In this document: positions 1 through 6,213 of the stretch, in pieces
Layout of the letters: each line of letters begins with the position of its first letter
Position numbering within the stretch: position 1 is the first letter of the stretch
Assembly: GCA_022360075.1 (NCBI GenBank)
Contig: JAKSDN010001476.1
Location: 1 to 9,827, forward strand
From: Kiloniellales bacterium
GTDB taxonomy: Bacteria > Pseudomonadota > Alphaproteobacteria > Kiloniellales > JAKSDN01
Length of the DNA: 9,827 bases
Reading direction: 5' to 3'
The notes under the pieces: model-generated
Told to the model about the DNA's origin: nothing
The model's input: only the letters and a program-made list of their open reading frames with translations
Database searches by the model: none
Position numbers and translations under genes: made by a program

Positions 1-760
1 AAACGCATCTTGCTCGGCCTCGACGAGATTTCGAAGATCGCGGACGACATCCGCACGATGAAGGAAGCGCGGCTTAAGATCGTTGCGCAGCCCTACGTGG
101 CCCATGCGCTCGTCCCCGATGCCTTCGTGGACTTCCACGCGCGGTATCCGCAGGTGCGCTTTTCGCTCGAGATCCGCTCGCGCGGTGACGTGGCGCCGTG
201 GATCGCGGGTCAGCAGTTCGATCTCGGGATCGCCGCCCTGCCGATCGATGCACCGGCGGTGCGGAGCGAGCCCTTCGCATCGGTGTCCGTGGCGGCGATC
301 CTGCCCAAGGGCCACCCCCCTGGCCGCGAAGCCGGAACTCGACGCGGCGGACATCGCTGGGGCGCCGTTCATCGCGCTCAGGCCATTCACGCTGCTCCGT
401 AGCGCAATAGACAGTCTGTTTACGAGCCTTGACCTCTCGCCGGCCGTTCAGTTCGAAACGTCGTCGGGCCTCTCGGCTTGCCAACTGGTCGCCAAGGGCC
501 TTGGAATCACGCTCGCGGACCCGCTGGTCGTACGCTGCGTGCCGCAGGATCAGATAGAGATCCGGCCCTGGCGACCCGGACTGCGGCTGAGTTATGGATT
601 CCTGTACTCGGTCGCGCACACACCCTCCGCACTCGTGCTGGATTTCGCCGAAACAGTGGCGCGTATTGCCAAACAGCTCGAGCCCCGGGCCACTGACCTT
701 GTCGGGCCGGCCGCCACGGCCTCTCAAGATCCGCGAGAGTCGGTTGCGACGAACGGCTGA
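1..760 (+). pseudogene. LysR-type transcriptional regulator, C-terminal part, frameshifted
   Basis: This is the effector-binding (periplasmic-binding-like) domain of a LysR-family regulator. The N-terminal helix-turn-helix lies outside the window. The frame starting at base 1 reads the first half, including IVAQPYVAHALVPDAF, the family's first beta strand after the linker helix, then a FHARYPQVRF segment and an FDLGIAALP segment. At the C run 315-320 the reading must shift by one base. In frame 1 the text degenerates after LPKGHP and stops at 400-402, while the frame ending with TGA at 758-760 continues correctly as PLAAKPELDAADIAGAPFIAL and GLSACQLVAKGLGITLADPL. Removing one C restores a continuous protein, so the cause is either a recent inactivating indel or a homopolymer sequencing error. 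The gene points toward the downstream operon but is separated from it by transposase debris, so a regulatory link is uncertain. The family call is firm; pseudogene status is less so. Confidence 0.75.
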
Positions 761-787
761 TTAAACGGCAAGCGCCTGATCCGCTCG

Positions 788-1012
788 GCAGGCGTTACGC
801 CCGATACCCTGCGCAGCAGCACGCGCCGACCCGTGGTTCGGCAACACGCCTGCAATCGGCGCTTGGCCAACGCCTGCTACGCCTGGCTGCGTCGTCGTGG
901 CCATAGCCATGGTCGGGCCTTACGCACCATCGGCGTCCGACTGCTCGCCGTCGCCTGCACGTGGCTCCGGCGCCAGACACTCTTCGATCCCGACTACACG
1001 GCTATGTCCGTA
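788..1012 (+). pseudogene. IS110-family transposase remnant (C-terminal end, internally deleted)
   Basis: One frame (codons at 788, 791 and so on) reads AGVTPDT, then RQHACNRRLANACYAW, then RRRGHSHGRALRTIGVRLL, AVACTWLRRQTLFDP. These blocks match, in order, the C-terminal end of IS110/IS116-type transposases (Transposase_20 domain), where ACNRRLRxAxYxWA is normally followed about 20 residues later by LRxRGHSHGRALR and then RLLxVxxxML..xTLxDP. Here the spacer is missing, so tryptophan 884-886 abuts the LRRRGHSHGRALR block, indicating an internal deletion. No start codon, N-terminal DEDD catalytic domain or upstream transposase sequence is present, because the LysR stop lies only 27 bases before. 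It is a relic, not a functional element. The identification is from recognised motifs only. The frame stays open to TGA at 1049-1051, but nothing after about 1012 resembles the family. Confidence 0.6.
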
Positions 1013-1117
1013 CGTCTTCTATGCCGGTCCTGCGACGTACTGGTGGCGTGACCACCGTCTCTGGAGGCCGCCGCCCGCGTGCCCGCCGGTTCATCGACGC
1101 AGGGGGGATAGACCACT

Positions 1118-1146
1118 TTGTTATAGCAGACATTGAGTTTTCGTAT
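1118..1146 (+). promoter_or_regulatory. candidate sigma70-type promoter for the ABC operon
   Basis: The 1116-1150 stretch is an AT-rich island in otherwise GC-rich DNA. TTGTTA at 1118-1123 (4 of 6 matches to the -35 consensus) and TCGTAT at 1141-1146 (3 of 6 to the -10 consensus) are 17 bases apart, about 105 bases upstream of the binding-protein start. The -10 element is weak, so this is only the best candidate I can see. Confidence 0.3.
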
Positions 1147-1150
1147 TTCC

Positions 1151-1183
1151 CGATGACATCGGCGGCGATGCACTGTCGGTGCA
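1151..1183 (+). promoter_or_regulatory. possible operator: two short inverted repeats
   Basis: CGATG-A-CATCG (1151-1161) is a perfect 11-base palindrome with a one-base centre. TGCAC-TGTCG-GTGCA (1169-1183) is a perfect 5-base inverted repeat with a 5-base spacer. Both lie just downstream of the candidate promoter and 70-100 bases before the first operon gene, where a repressor or activator site would be expected. The arms are short and could arise by chance. Confidence 0.25.
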
Positions 1184-1252
1184 AGTAAAGCACAGCCGTG
1201 TGGTCCGATAGCCACGACGGTCGTTCGCGACAGAGCAGGAAAGGGAGGATCC

Positions 1253-2446
1253 ATGAAACGCTACACGACTGCCCTTTTGCCGACCATCGCCGTTTGCGCG
1301 GCGGTTATGGTCACGGCGCCCGCTTCGGCCGGCGTCGACGAACTTCCCGAAGACATCCGGAAGGAACTCTACGATCCGGCCTTCATGGATCCGAGCCAAC
1401 CTCTCGACACCAGCCCCTACCGCGACTTTGTCGCCAAAAACCCGCCGCCGTGGAAGATCGGCTACGCCTCGAGCTACGCCGGCAATACTTGGCGCGCTGC
1501 GGTCATGGACCGGCTGCAAAACGAGATCATCCCGAGGTGGAAAGAGCTGGGTCTGATCTCGGAAGTCATCATCACACAGTCGAACTTGAACGACTCGGTT
1601 CAGATTCAACAGATGCGCCAGCTCGTCGACCAGGGAGTCGATGCGATCATCGTCTGTTGCTCGAACCCCACCGCATTGAACCAAACAGTCGCCTACGCCT
1701 ACGAGCGCGGCGTGCCGACGTTCTCGGCGGTCGGCTATCTGACCAGCCCCTATTCGGTGAACTCATCCGCCAACTTCGTCGTCGGCGGGCGCATGATGGG
1801 CGAATGGATGGCCAACGAGATCGGCGGCAAGGGGAACGTTCTGAATGTCGAAGGTATTCCCGGCGCCTCGGCTTCCGACAGCCAGAATGTAGGCATCGAG
1901 GCGGCGCTGAAGGAACATCCAGATATCAAGGTCGTCGGCCAGATCGCCGGTATGTGGACCGACCAGGTCGCTCAGGCCGAAATTCAGAAGTGGATGGCAA
2001 CCAACCCGGGCAAGCTGGATGGCATCATCATCCAGTCCGCCTCGGAACTCGGTGCCCTGCGGGCGCTGAAGCAGTCGGGCCGCGATATGGTGCCGATCAC
2101 GGTTGGCAGTGAGATGGGAGCGCTGTGCTACTGGCGGAACAACCCGGACTACGTTTCGGGCGCCATCCACGCGTGGCCTCCGGGTGACGACTTCGAGATG
2201 TCGTGGAACATCATGATGCGCACCCTGCAGGGTCAGGGTCCGAAAATTCAGTCGATCCTCACGGCGCCCATCACGATGAACAAGGAGCAGATGCTCGCGT
2301 CCATACCGGAAGACTGCGACGAAAACTCAGGCGACTGGTATCACGTCGGCGTCGAGACCTGGGCAGGCAAGGAGTTCTTGGATCAGTTTTTCCTGCGCCC
2401 GGCCGATCCGGAAAAGTACGACCCGGCATCGCACCCCAAGCAGTAG
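1253..2446 (+). CDS. sugar-type ABC transporter periplasmic substrate-binding protein
   Basis: This 397-residue periplasmic binding protein belongs to the ribose/galactose-type family (Peripla_BP_4 fold) and captures the substrate for the downstream permeases. A Sec signal peptide is clear: KR at residues 2-3, a hydrophobic core at about 7-22, and an APASA motif giving likely cleavage after Ala26. The mature domain shows family landmarks: KIGYASSYAGNTWR (68-81), the first strand and ligand loop; VDQGVDAIIVCCSNPTALN (125-143), the 'which copy to bind' strand; GGRMMGEWMA (178-187); and DGIIIQSASELGALRALKQ (256-274). The length exceeds the usual 310-340 of simple sugar binders because of an N-terminal segment (27-67) and an extended C terminus. 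The start is set by the excellent upstream Shine-Dalgarno sequence and the signal peptide. There is no lipobox. The family name does not prove a sugar substrate, and the partner genes suggest something more hydrophobic. Confidence 0.93.
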   Translation: MKRYTTALLPTIAVCAAVMVTAPASAGVDELPEDIRKELYDPAFMDPSQPLDTSPYRDFVAKNPPPWKIGYASSYAGNTWRAAVMDRLQNEIIPRWKELGLISEVIITQSNLNDSVQIQQMRQLVDQGVDAIIVCCSNPTALNQTVAYAYERGVPTFSAVGYLTSPYSVNSSANFVVGGRMMGEWMANEIGGKGNVLNVEGIPGASASDSQNVGIEAALKEHPDIKVVGQIAGMWTDQVAQAEIQKWMATNPGKLDGIIIQSASELGALRALKQSGRDMVPITVGSEMGALCYWRNNPDYVSGAIHAWPPGDDFEMSWNIMMRTLQGQGPKIQSILTAPITMNKEQMLASIPEDCDENSGDWYHVGVETWAGKEFLDQFFLRPADPEKYDPASHPKQ

Positions 2447-2486
2447 CGCCAAACGCGCAGTCCGCTCAAGGCGGCTGCTGAAGGCT

Positions 2487-2517
2487 CGCCGCTGCCCGCG
2501 ACAGTCGGGCAGCGGCG
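2487..2517 (+). terminator. intercistronic hairpin after the binding-protein gene
   Basis: CGCCGCTGCCCG (2487-2498) and CGGGCAGCGGCG (2506-2517) form a perfect 12-bp GC-rich stem with a 7-base loop. Only three T follow shortly (2521-2523), so it is a poor intrinsic terminator. Placed between the binding-protein and ATPase genes, it likely protects upstream mRNA or attenuates readthrough so that binding protein exceeds transporter, as in other importer operons. That role is inference. Confidence 0.65.
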
Positions 2518-2542
2518 GACTTTCCGCCTCAAGCCGGACCGG

Positions 2543-4759
2543 ATGGCTGAACCGATGCCGACCGTCACTGTCGAGATCTCCGAAGTGCGCAAGACCTTCG
2601 GTCCAACCGTCGCTCTGGATAGCGTGACGCTGCGGGCAGCGGCGGGCGAGGTTCACGCGATCATCGGCGGCAACGGGTCGGGCAAGAGTACGCTGGCGAA
2701 AGTCATATCCGGCGTACTCATTCCGGACAGCGGTCAGGTCTCGATCCGCGGCAAGTCCGCGACATCGCCGTACGACGCTCGCGAACTCGGCATATCGAAC
2801 GTCTTTCAAGAGGTCTTGGTCGCCGATGAGTGCTCGGTGCTGGACAACCTCTATCTCGGCGCCGACGGGCTGTTGGGCACATCGGTCAGCAAGGAAGAAC
2901 GCTACCGCGTAGCTTCGGAGCTTATGGCGGAACTGCTGGGTTTCCAACTCGATCTCGATATCACTGCCGGCGAGCTTCCTCTGTCGGTTAAGCAGTGGAT
3001 CACCATCGCCCGGGCGATTCTGACCGCCCCCAAAGTCTTGATCCTCGACGAGTCTTCCGCCGCGCTGGATTTCGACGCTACCGAACGGCTGTTCCGCAAG
3101 ATGCGCCAGATGAAGGCTCAGGGCTGCACAATTCTGATCGTGACCCATCGCATCGCCGAGCTGGTACGGATCGCCGACCGAGCGACCGTTCTGCGCGACG
3201 GCCGAACGGTGGGCACGCTTGAGAAGGAAGACATTACAGAGGCGCAGATTCTGGCGTTGGTCGCCGGAGCGGAGCGTCAGAAAAGCGAAACCTCGCAGGA
3301 ATCGGCTAGGCGGATTTCGGATAGCCCATTGCTGCGCGCCACCGAGGCGCGTGTCTGGGCCGGGGCCGTCTCGATCGATCTCACACTTTATCCAGGCGAG
3401 GTCGTCGGCATCACGGGATTGGATGGCCAAGGCCAGGCTGATTTCGTCCGGGCCCTCGCCGGCGTGCAGCCGATGGTGAGTGGGAACGTTTCGGTCATCC
3501 GCGACAAGGTGGCGAGGCCGATCACCGATCTGCACTCGGCGCGGGCGAACGGCATCAGCTACGTCTCGGGCGACCGCAAGAAGGAAGGCATCTTCTCCAA
3601 CCTGAGCATTTTCGAGAACCTGCTAATCCCAGTCTACAAGGAATACCGCGCCGCCGGTTGGTTGAACCTGATCAACCGCACGAAACTGCGTCCCGTTTTC
3701 GAATGGGAATCGGGCAAGCTTGCCGTCAAGATGGGCTCTCCGAATAATCTGATCACCTCGCTTTCGGGCGGCAATCAACAAAAAGTCCTGATCGCCCGCG
3801 CCTTCGCCGAAAAACCGTCGGTCTTGGTGCTAAACGACCCCGCCCGGGGCATCGACATTGGCGCCAAGCTCGATCTCTATCGCAACCTGCGGGCTTTCGC
3901 GGCGCGCGGCAATGCGGTTGTTTTCCTGTCTTCGGAGACGGAGGAGTTTCTCAATCTCTGTACTCGCGTCCATGTGTTTCGCAACGGCGTGATCTCCGCC
4001 AGCTTCGATCCGCCCTTCGACAGCCACGTCATTCTGAACGCCATGTTCGGCCGGCGGGCCAGCGCGGCCATGCCCGGCGAGGCCCTGGCCGAGGAAGAAG
4101 CGCATCCCTATCACCGCGCTGAGGACGACAGTGTCCACTTCCTTCCCGAGCACGCGCCACCCAGCAAACTAGATGACGGCCGACCGGCGGGACGCGCCGT
4201 GCGCGTCGTCTCCGCCACTTCGGAGGAGAGCATCGTGAATCAGTCAGGCTTTGTCATTAACGCGCCAGAGATTCCACAGGGCGCGGTGGTGCCGGAACGG
4301 TTCTGCGAAGACAACCGCGTGTCGCCCAATCTGCGCTGGTCCGGGGTGCCTGCCGGCACGCGGAGCTTCGCGCTGTCCGTCACCGATCCGGACCTTCCGG
4401 AAGAGTTCAACTTTCCGCGCAGCTTCGCGCATTGGCTGGTCTACAACATTCCGGGCGAAGTCCGCGAGTTGGCGGAGGGCGCCAGCGGTCATGCGATGCC
4501 TGCCGGCGCCGCGGAGCTCAACTCGGACTTCGTGACCTTCAAGATCCCGGGATTTGGTCGTGGCTGGGGCGGTCCCTGGCCACCCGACAGGCAGCACCGG
4601 TACGTTTTCACACTGTATGCGCTGAAGGCCCCGCAGGTGTCCTTACCGACGGATGCGGACCTGACCGCGTTCGGTGCAGCCGTTCTGCCGATTGCGATCG
4701 ACCAGGCCTCGTTTACAGCGGTCTACGGACCTGCCCGCAACCCCCTACCCACCGTATGA
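2543..4759 (+). CDS. sugar-type dual ABC ATPase fused to a C-terminal PEBP (YbhB/YbcL) domain
   Basis: This 738-residue cytoplasmic protein powers the importer. Residues 1-505 form an RbsA/MglA-like tandem ATPase. NBD1 has Walker A GGNGSGKST (42-50), Q-loop Q89, a deviant signature LPLSVKQ (145-151), Walker B LILDE (166-170) and H-loop H202. NBD2 has the degenerate Walker A GLDGQGQAD (292-300) usual for this class, a canonical LSGGNQQK (407-414), and a Walker B altered to LVLND (428-432). One composite ATP site (NBD1 Walker motifs plus NBD2 signature) looks competent; the other looks dead. A charged linker (506-564) leads to a PEBP domain (565-738) with TDPD (614-617), HWLVYNIP (630-637) and GPWPP (677-681), the anion-pocket landmarks of Raf-kinase-inhibitor-like proteins. 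RbsA-type ATPases are normally about 500 residues without such a tail. ATG 2543 is chosen as start, although ATG 2555 is also possible because the ribosome site is weak. Confidence 0.9.
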   Translation: MAEPMPTVTVEISEVRKTFGPTVALDSVTLRAAAGEVHAIIGGNGSGKSTLAKVISGVLIPDSGQVSIRGKSATSPYDARELGISNVFQEVLVADECSVLDNLYLGADGLLGTSVSKEERYRVASELMAELLGFQLDLDITAGELPLSVKQWITIARAILTAPKVLILDESSAALDFDATERLFRKMRQMKAQGCTILIVTHRIAELVRIADRATVLRDGRTVGTLEKEDITEAQILALVAGAERQKSETSQESARRISDSPLLRATEARVWAGAVSIDLTLYPGEVVGITGLDGQGQADFVRALAGVQPMVSGNVSVIRDKVARPITDLHSARANGISYVSGDRKKEGIFSNLSIFENLLIPVYKEYRAAGWLNLINRTKLRPVFEWESGKLAVKMGSPNNLITSLSGGNQQKVLIARAFAEKPSVLVLNDPARGIDIGAKLDLYRNLRAFAARGNAVVFLSSETEEFLNLCTRVHVFRNGVISASFDPPFDSHVILNAMFGRRASAAMPGEALAEEEAHPYHRAEDDSVHFLPEHAPPSKLDDGRPAGRAVRVVSATSEESIVNQSGFVINAPEIPQGAVVPERFCEDNRVSPNLRWSGVPAGTRSFALSVTDPDLPEEFNFPRSFAHWLVYNIPGEVRELAEGASGHAMPAGAAELNSDFVTFKIPGFGRGWGGPWPPDRQHRYVFTLYALKAPQVSLPTDADLTAFGAAVLPIAIDQASFTAVYGPARNPLPTV
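4222..4237 (+). promoter_or_regulatory. internal ribosome binding site and GTG start for a free PEBP protein
   Basis: GGAGGAG (4222-4228) lies 6 bases before an in-frame GTG (4235-4237), exactly at the linker/PEBP boundary (residue 565). It is a better Shine-Dalgarno sequence than the one for the fusion protein itself. Translation from here would give a 174-residue protein, MNQSGFVINAPEIPQG onward, close to the usual size of free YbhB proteins. A separate product, or a formerly separate gene, is inferred. Confidence 0.55.
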
Positions 4760-4790
4760 CACATCTTCTGCTGAGCTGACGGAGGACCCA

Positions 4791-5195
4791 ATGAGCAGAT
4801 ATGGCAGCAGAAAGAGCTTCGATCTGGAATGGATCGAACGCTGGGCGCGCCGCGTCAACGACGACAGGATCCTGCCGGTCATCGGCAGGTTCTTCAGCAA
4901 TCGGTTCGTGATCGCATTCGATGACACCGAATACTTGTTCGAGGTCCAAAAGGGAAAGATCGTTCGCATTTCCGAAGGAATGGCGTCAAACGACTTCGGA
5001 TTCGAGTTCGCGCTACGCGCCTCGACGAGCGCCTGGGAAAAGTTCAGCCAGCCCGTGCCGCCCCCCATGTTCAACGACGTCTGGGCGATGGCGCATCCGC
5101 TGCACAAGCAGCTCGTGATCGACGGCAATCAGCTGCCGTTCTGGCAAAACATGCGAGCTCTGACGCACATGCTCGCACTCATGCGTGAAGTTTGA
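4791..5195 (+). CDS. small SCP2-like (sterol-carrier-type) putative lipid-binding protein
   Basis: This predicted 134-residue soluble protein has no signal peptide or membrane segment. An amphipathic N-terminal helix (10-35) precedes strands FVIAFDDTEYLFEVQKGKI (39-57), then SNDFGFEFALRASTSAWEKF (66-85), PMFNDVWAM (92-100) and a C-terminal helix (116-131). This order (D-x-x-Y strand, charged turn, 'DFxFxLxAS..W..F' strand, 'hxhxGN...' and final helix) resembles SCP2-like domains, which hold lipids or acyl-CoA in a hydrophobic tunnel. The match is by pattern only. ATG 4791 follows a perfect GGAGG (4781-4785), starts 31 bases after the ATPase-PEBP stop, and the gene ends 14 bases before the hydrolase. 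The tight spacing argues for co-translation with the hydrolase. It might present a hydrophobic substrate to that enzyme. It could also be an unrelated family of the same size. Confidence 0.6.
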   Translation: MSRYGSRKSFDLEWIERWARRVNDDRILPVIGRFFSNRFVIAFDDTEYLFEVQKGKIVRISEGMASNDFGFEFALRASTSAWEKFSQPVPPPMFNDVWAMAHPLHKQLVIDGNQLPFWQNMRALTHMLALMREV

Positions 5196-5209
5196 GGCGG
5201 AGAGGAACG

Positions 5210-6148
5210 ATGAACCAGCACGACCCCATCATCGGGCGCTACGTCTACGTGACGTGCGAGGGCAAAACCTATCGAACCTATTACGAAGAGGCGGGCGAAG
5301 GCATTCCAATGGTCTGCCTGCACACCGCCGGTACGGACAACCGCGAATACCGCCATCAGATGTGCGATCCCGACATTACGTCGAACTTCCGCGTGATCGC
5401 CTTCGATCTTCCGTGGCACGGCAAATCGATCCCGCCGGAAGATTTCTACCTGATGGAGGACGAGTACAAGCTGACATCGCGATTCTACGCCGAGTTCATC
5501 GTCGCGTTCTGCCGCGCTTTGGACTTAAGCAAGCCGGTGATCATGGGTCAGTCCATGGGCGGCAACATCTGTCTCGAACTGGCGCTGAGCTACGAAACCG
5601 AATTCTCGGCCCTGATCGCATTGGAGGCCTGCGACTATTCGCCGGGATGGTGGATTGATCCGCTGCATCATCCGCACATCCACGGCGGCGAGGCCGTTGC
5701 GACGTCGGTGTTCGGCCTGATGTCGCCGGAAAGCCCCGACCATTATCGCTGGGAAACCTGGTGGTACTACGCCCAAGGCGGGCCCGGCATCTTTAAGGGC
5801 GATCTCTACTACTATTCCGTCGACAGCGATTATCGCGACAAGGTGCACAAGATCTCCGGCCGCTTGCCAATCTACTTCCTGACTGGCGAGTACGATTTCG
5901 CCTGCACGCCGGAGATGACCGAGCGGACAGCGGAGAAGGTGAAGGGTTCGGAGTGCATCATCTTCTCGGGCGGACACTTCCCGACTTCTGAAGACCCTGA
6001 CAAGTTCAAGGAAGTCGTCACACCGGTCCTGAAGAAGATCGTGCAAAACGATCCGGAGCGGCGCGGGGAAGGCCGGTCCCTGCCTGGATCGGCCACCAAC
6101 GCGTCGCAGTCGTCGAAGTCCGCTGGGCGCCGCGTGATCGAGCTTTGA
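5210..6148 (+). CDS. alpha/beta-fold hydrolase
   Basis: This 312-residue cytoplasmic serine hydrolase of the alpha/beta superfamily probably cleaves an ester, lactone or similar bond in the imported compound. The fold's landmarks appear in order: oxyanion region VCLHTAG (35-41), FDLPWHGKS (65-73), nucleophile elbow GQSMGG with Ser115, a cap region rich in Trp and Tyr (about 145-210, with GWWIDP, WETWWYYAQG and DLYYYS), acid Asp229 in LTGEYDFACTPE, and catalytic His256 in SGGHFPTSEDP. The triad is complete. The aromatic cap suggests a hydrophobic or aromatic substrate. A polar, low-complexity tail (about 285-312) extends beyond the fold. ATG 5210 is chosen because AGAGGA (5201-5206) sits just upstream; a TTG at 5192 in frame overlaps the preceding stop region and is less likely. 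The specific substrate cannot be deduced. Confidence 0.88.
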   Translation: MNQHDPIIGRYVYVTCEGKTYRTYYEEAGEGIPMVCLHTAGTDNREYRHQMCDPDITSNFRVIAFDLPWHGKSIPPEDFYLMEDEYKLTSRFYAEFIVAFCRALDLSKPVIMGQSMGGNICLELALSYETEFSALIALEACDYSPGWWIDPLHHPHIHGGEAVATSVFGLMSPESPDHYRWETWWYYAQGGPGIFKGDLYYYSVDSDYRDKVHKISGRLPIYFLTGEYDFACTPEMTERTAEKVKGSECIIFSGGHFPTSEDPDKFKEVVTPVLKKIVQNDPERRGEGRSLPGSATNASQSSKSAGRRVIEL

Positions 6149-6154
6149 GAGCCG

Positions 6155-6183
6155 GCCGGACGCGTGTCTAGGGCGCGTCCGGC
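6155..6183 (+). terminator. intercistronic hairpin between hydrolase and first permease
   Basis: GCCGGACGCG (6155-6164) and CGCGTCCGGC (6174-6183) pair perfectly over 10 bases around a 9-base loop. The following sequence (TATCCAACC) lacks a U run, so full termination is unlikely. It divides the operon into a soluble-protein half and a membrane-protein half and may tune the expression ratio or mark an mRNA processing point. Confidence 0.6.
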
Positions 6184-6213
6184 TATCCAACCTTGTCTAT
6201 GGGGTGATCCGGG

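Larger units (their letters stand above)
1052..1252. other. leader region between transposase debris and operon
   Basis: No convincing gene is present. The stretch holds the candidate promoter, the two short inverted repeats and, at its end, a strong ribosome binding site (AAGGGAGGA, 1241-1249) ahead of the ATG at 1253. Open frames on either strand here have no recognisable content. No tRNA, riboswitch fold or intrinsic terminator was recognised. Confidence 0.5.

Noticed and set aside
74..727. 217-codon open frame on the - strand across the regulator
   Set aside because: Its Arg-rich text has no family features, whereas the + strand shows a LysR effector domain through the frameshift.
2327..3535. 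402-codon open frame on the - strand
   Set aside because: Antisense to the end of the binding-protein gene and the first half of the ATPase, both strongly supported. Its translation is Arg/Asp-rich with no recognisable motifs, as expected of a GC-rich shadow frame.
4864..4880. CTGCCG/CGGCAG hairpin
   Set aside because: A 6-bp stem inside the SCP2-like coding sequence with no U run; expected by chance in GC-rich DNA.
5192..5209. Upstream TTG start for the hydrolase
   Set aside because: The TTG overlaps the previous gene's stop and would add only six residues (MRRRGT). ATG 5210 has a proper ribosome site.
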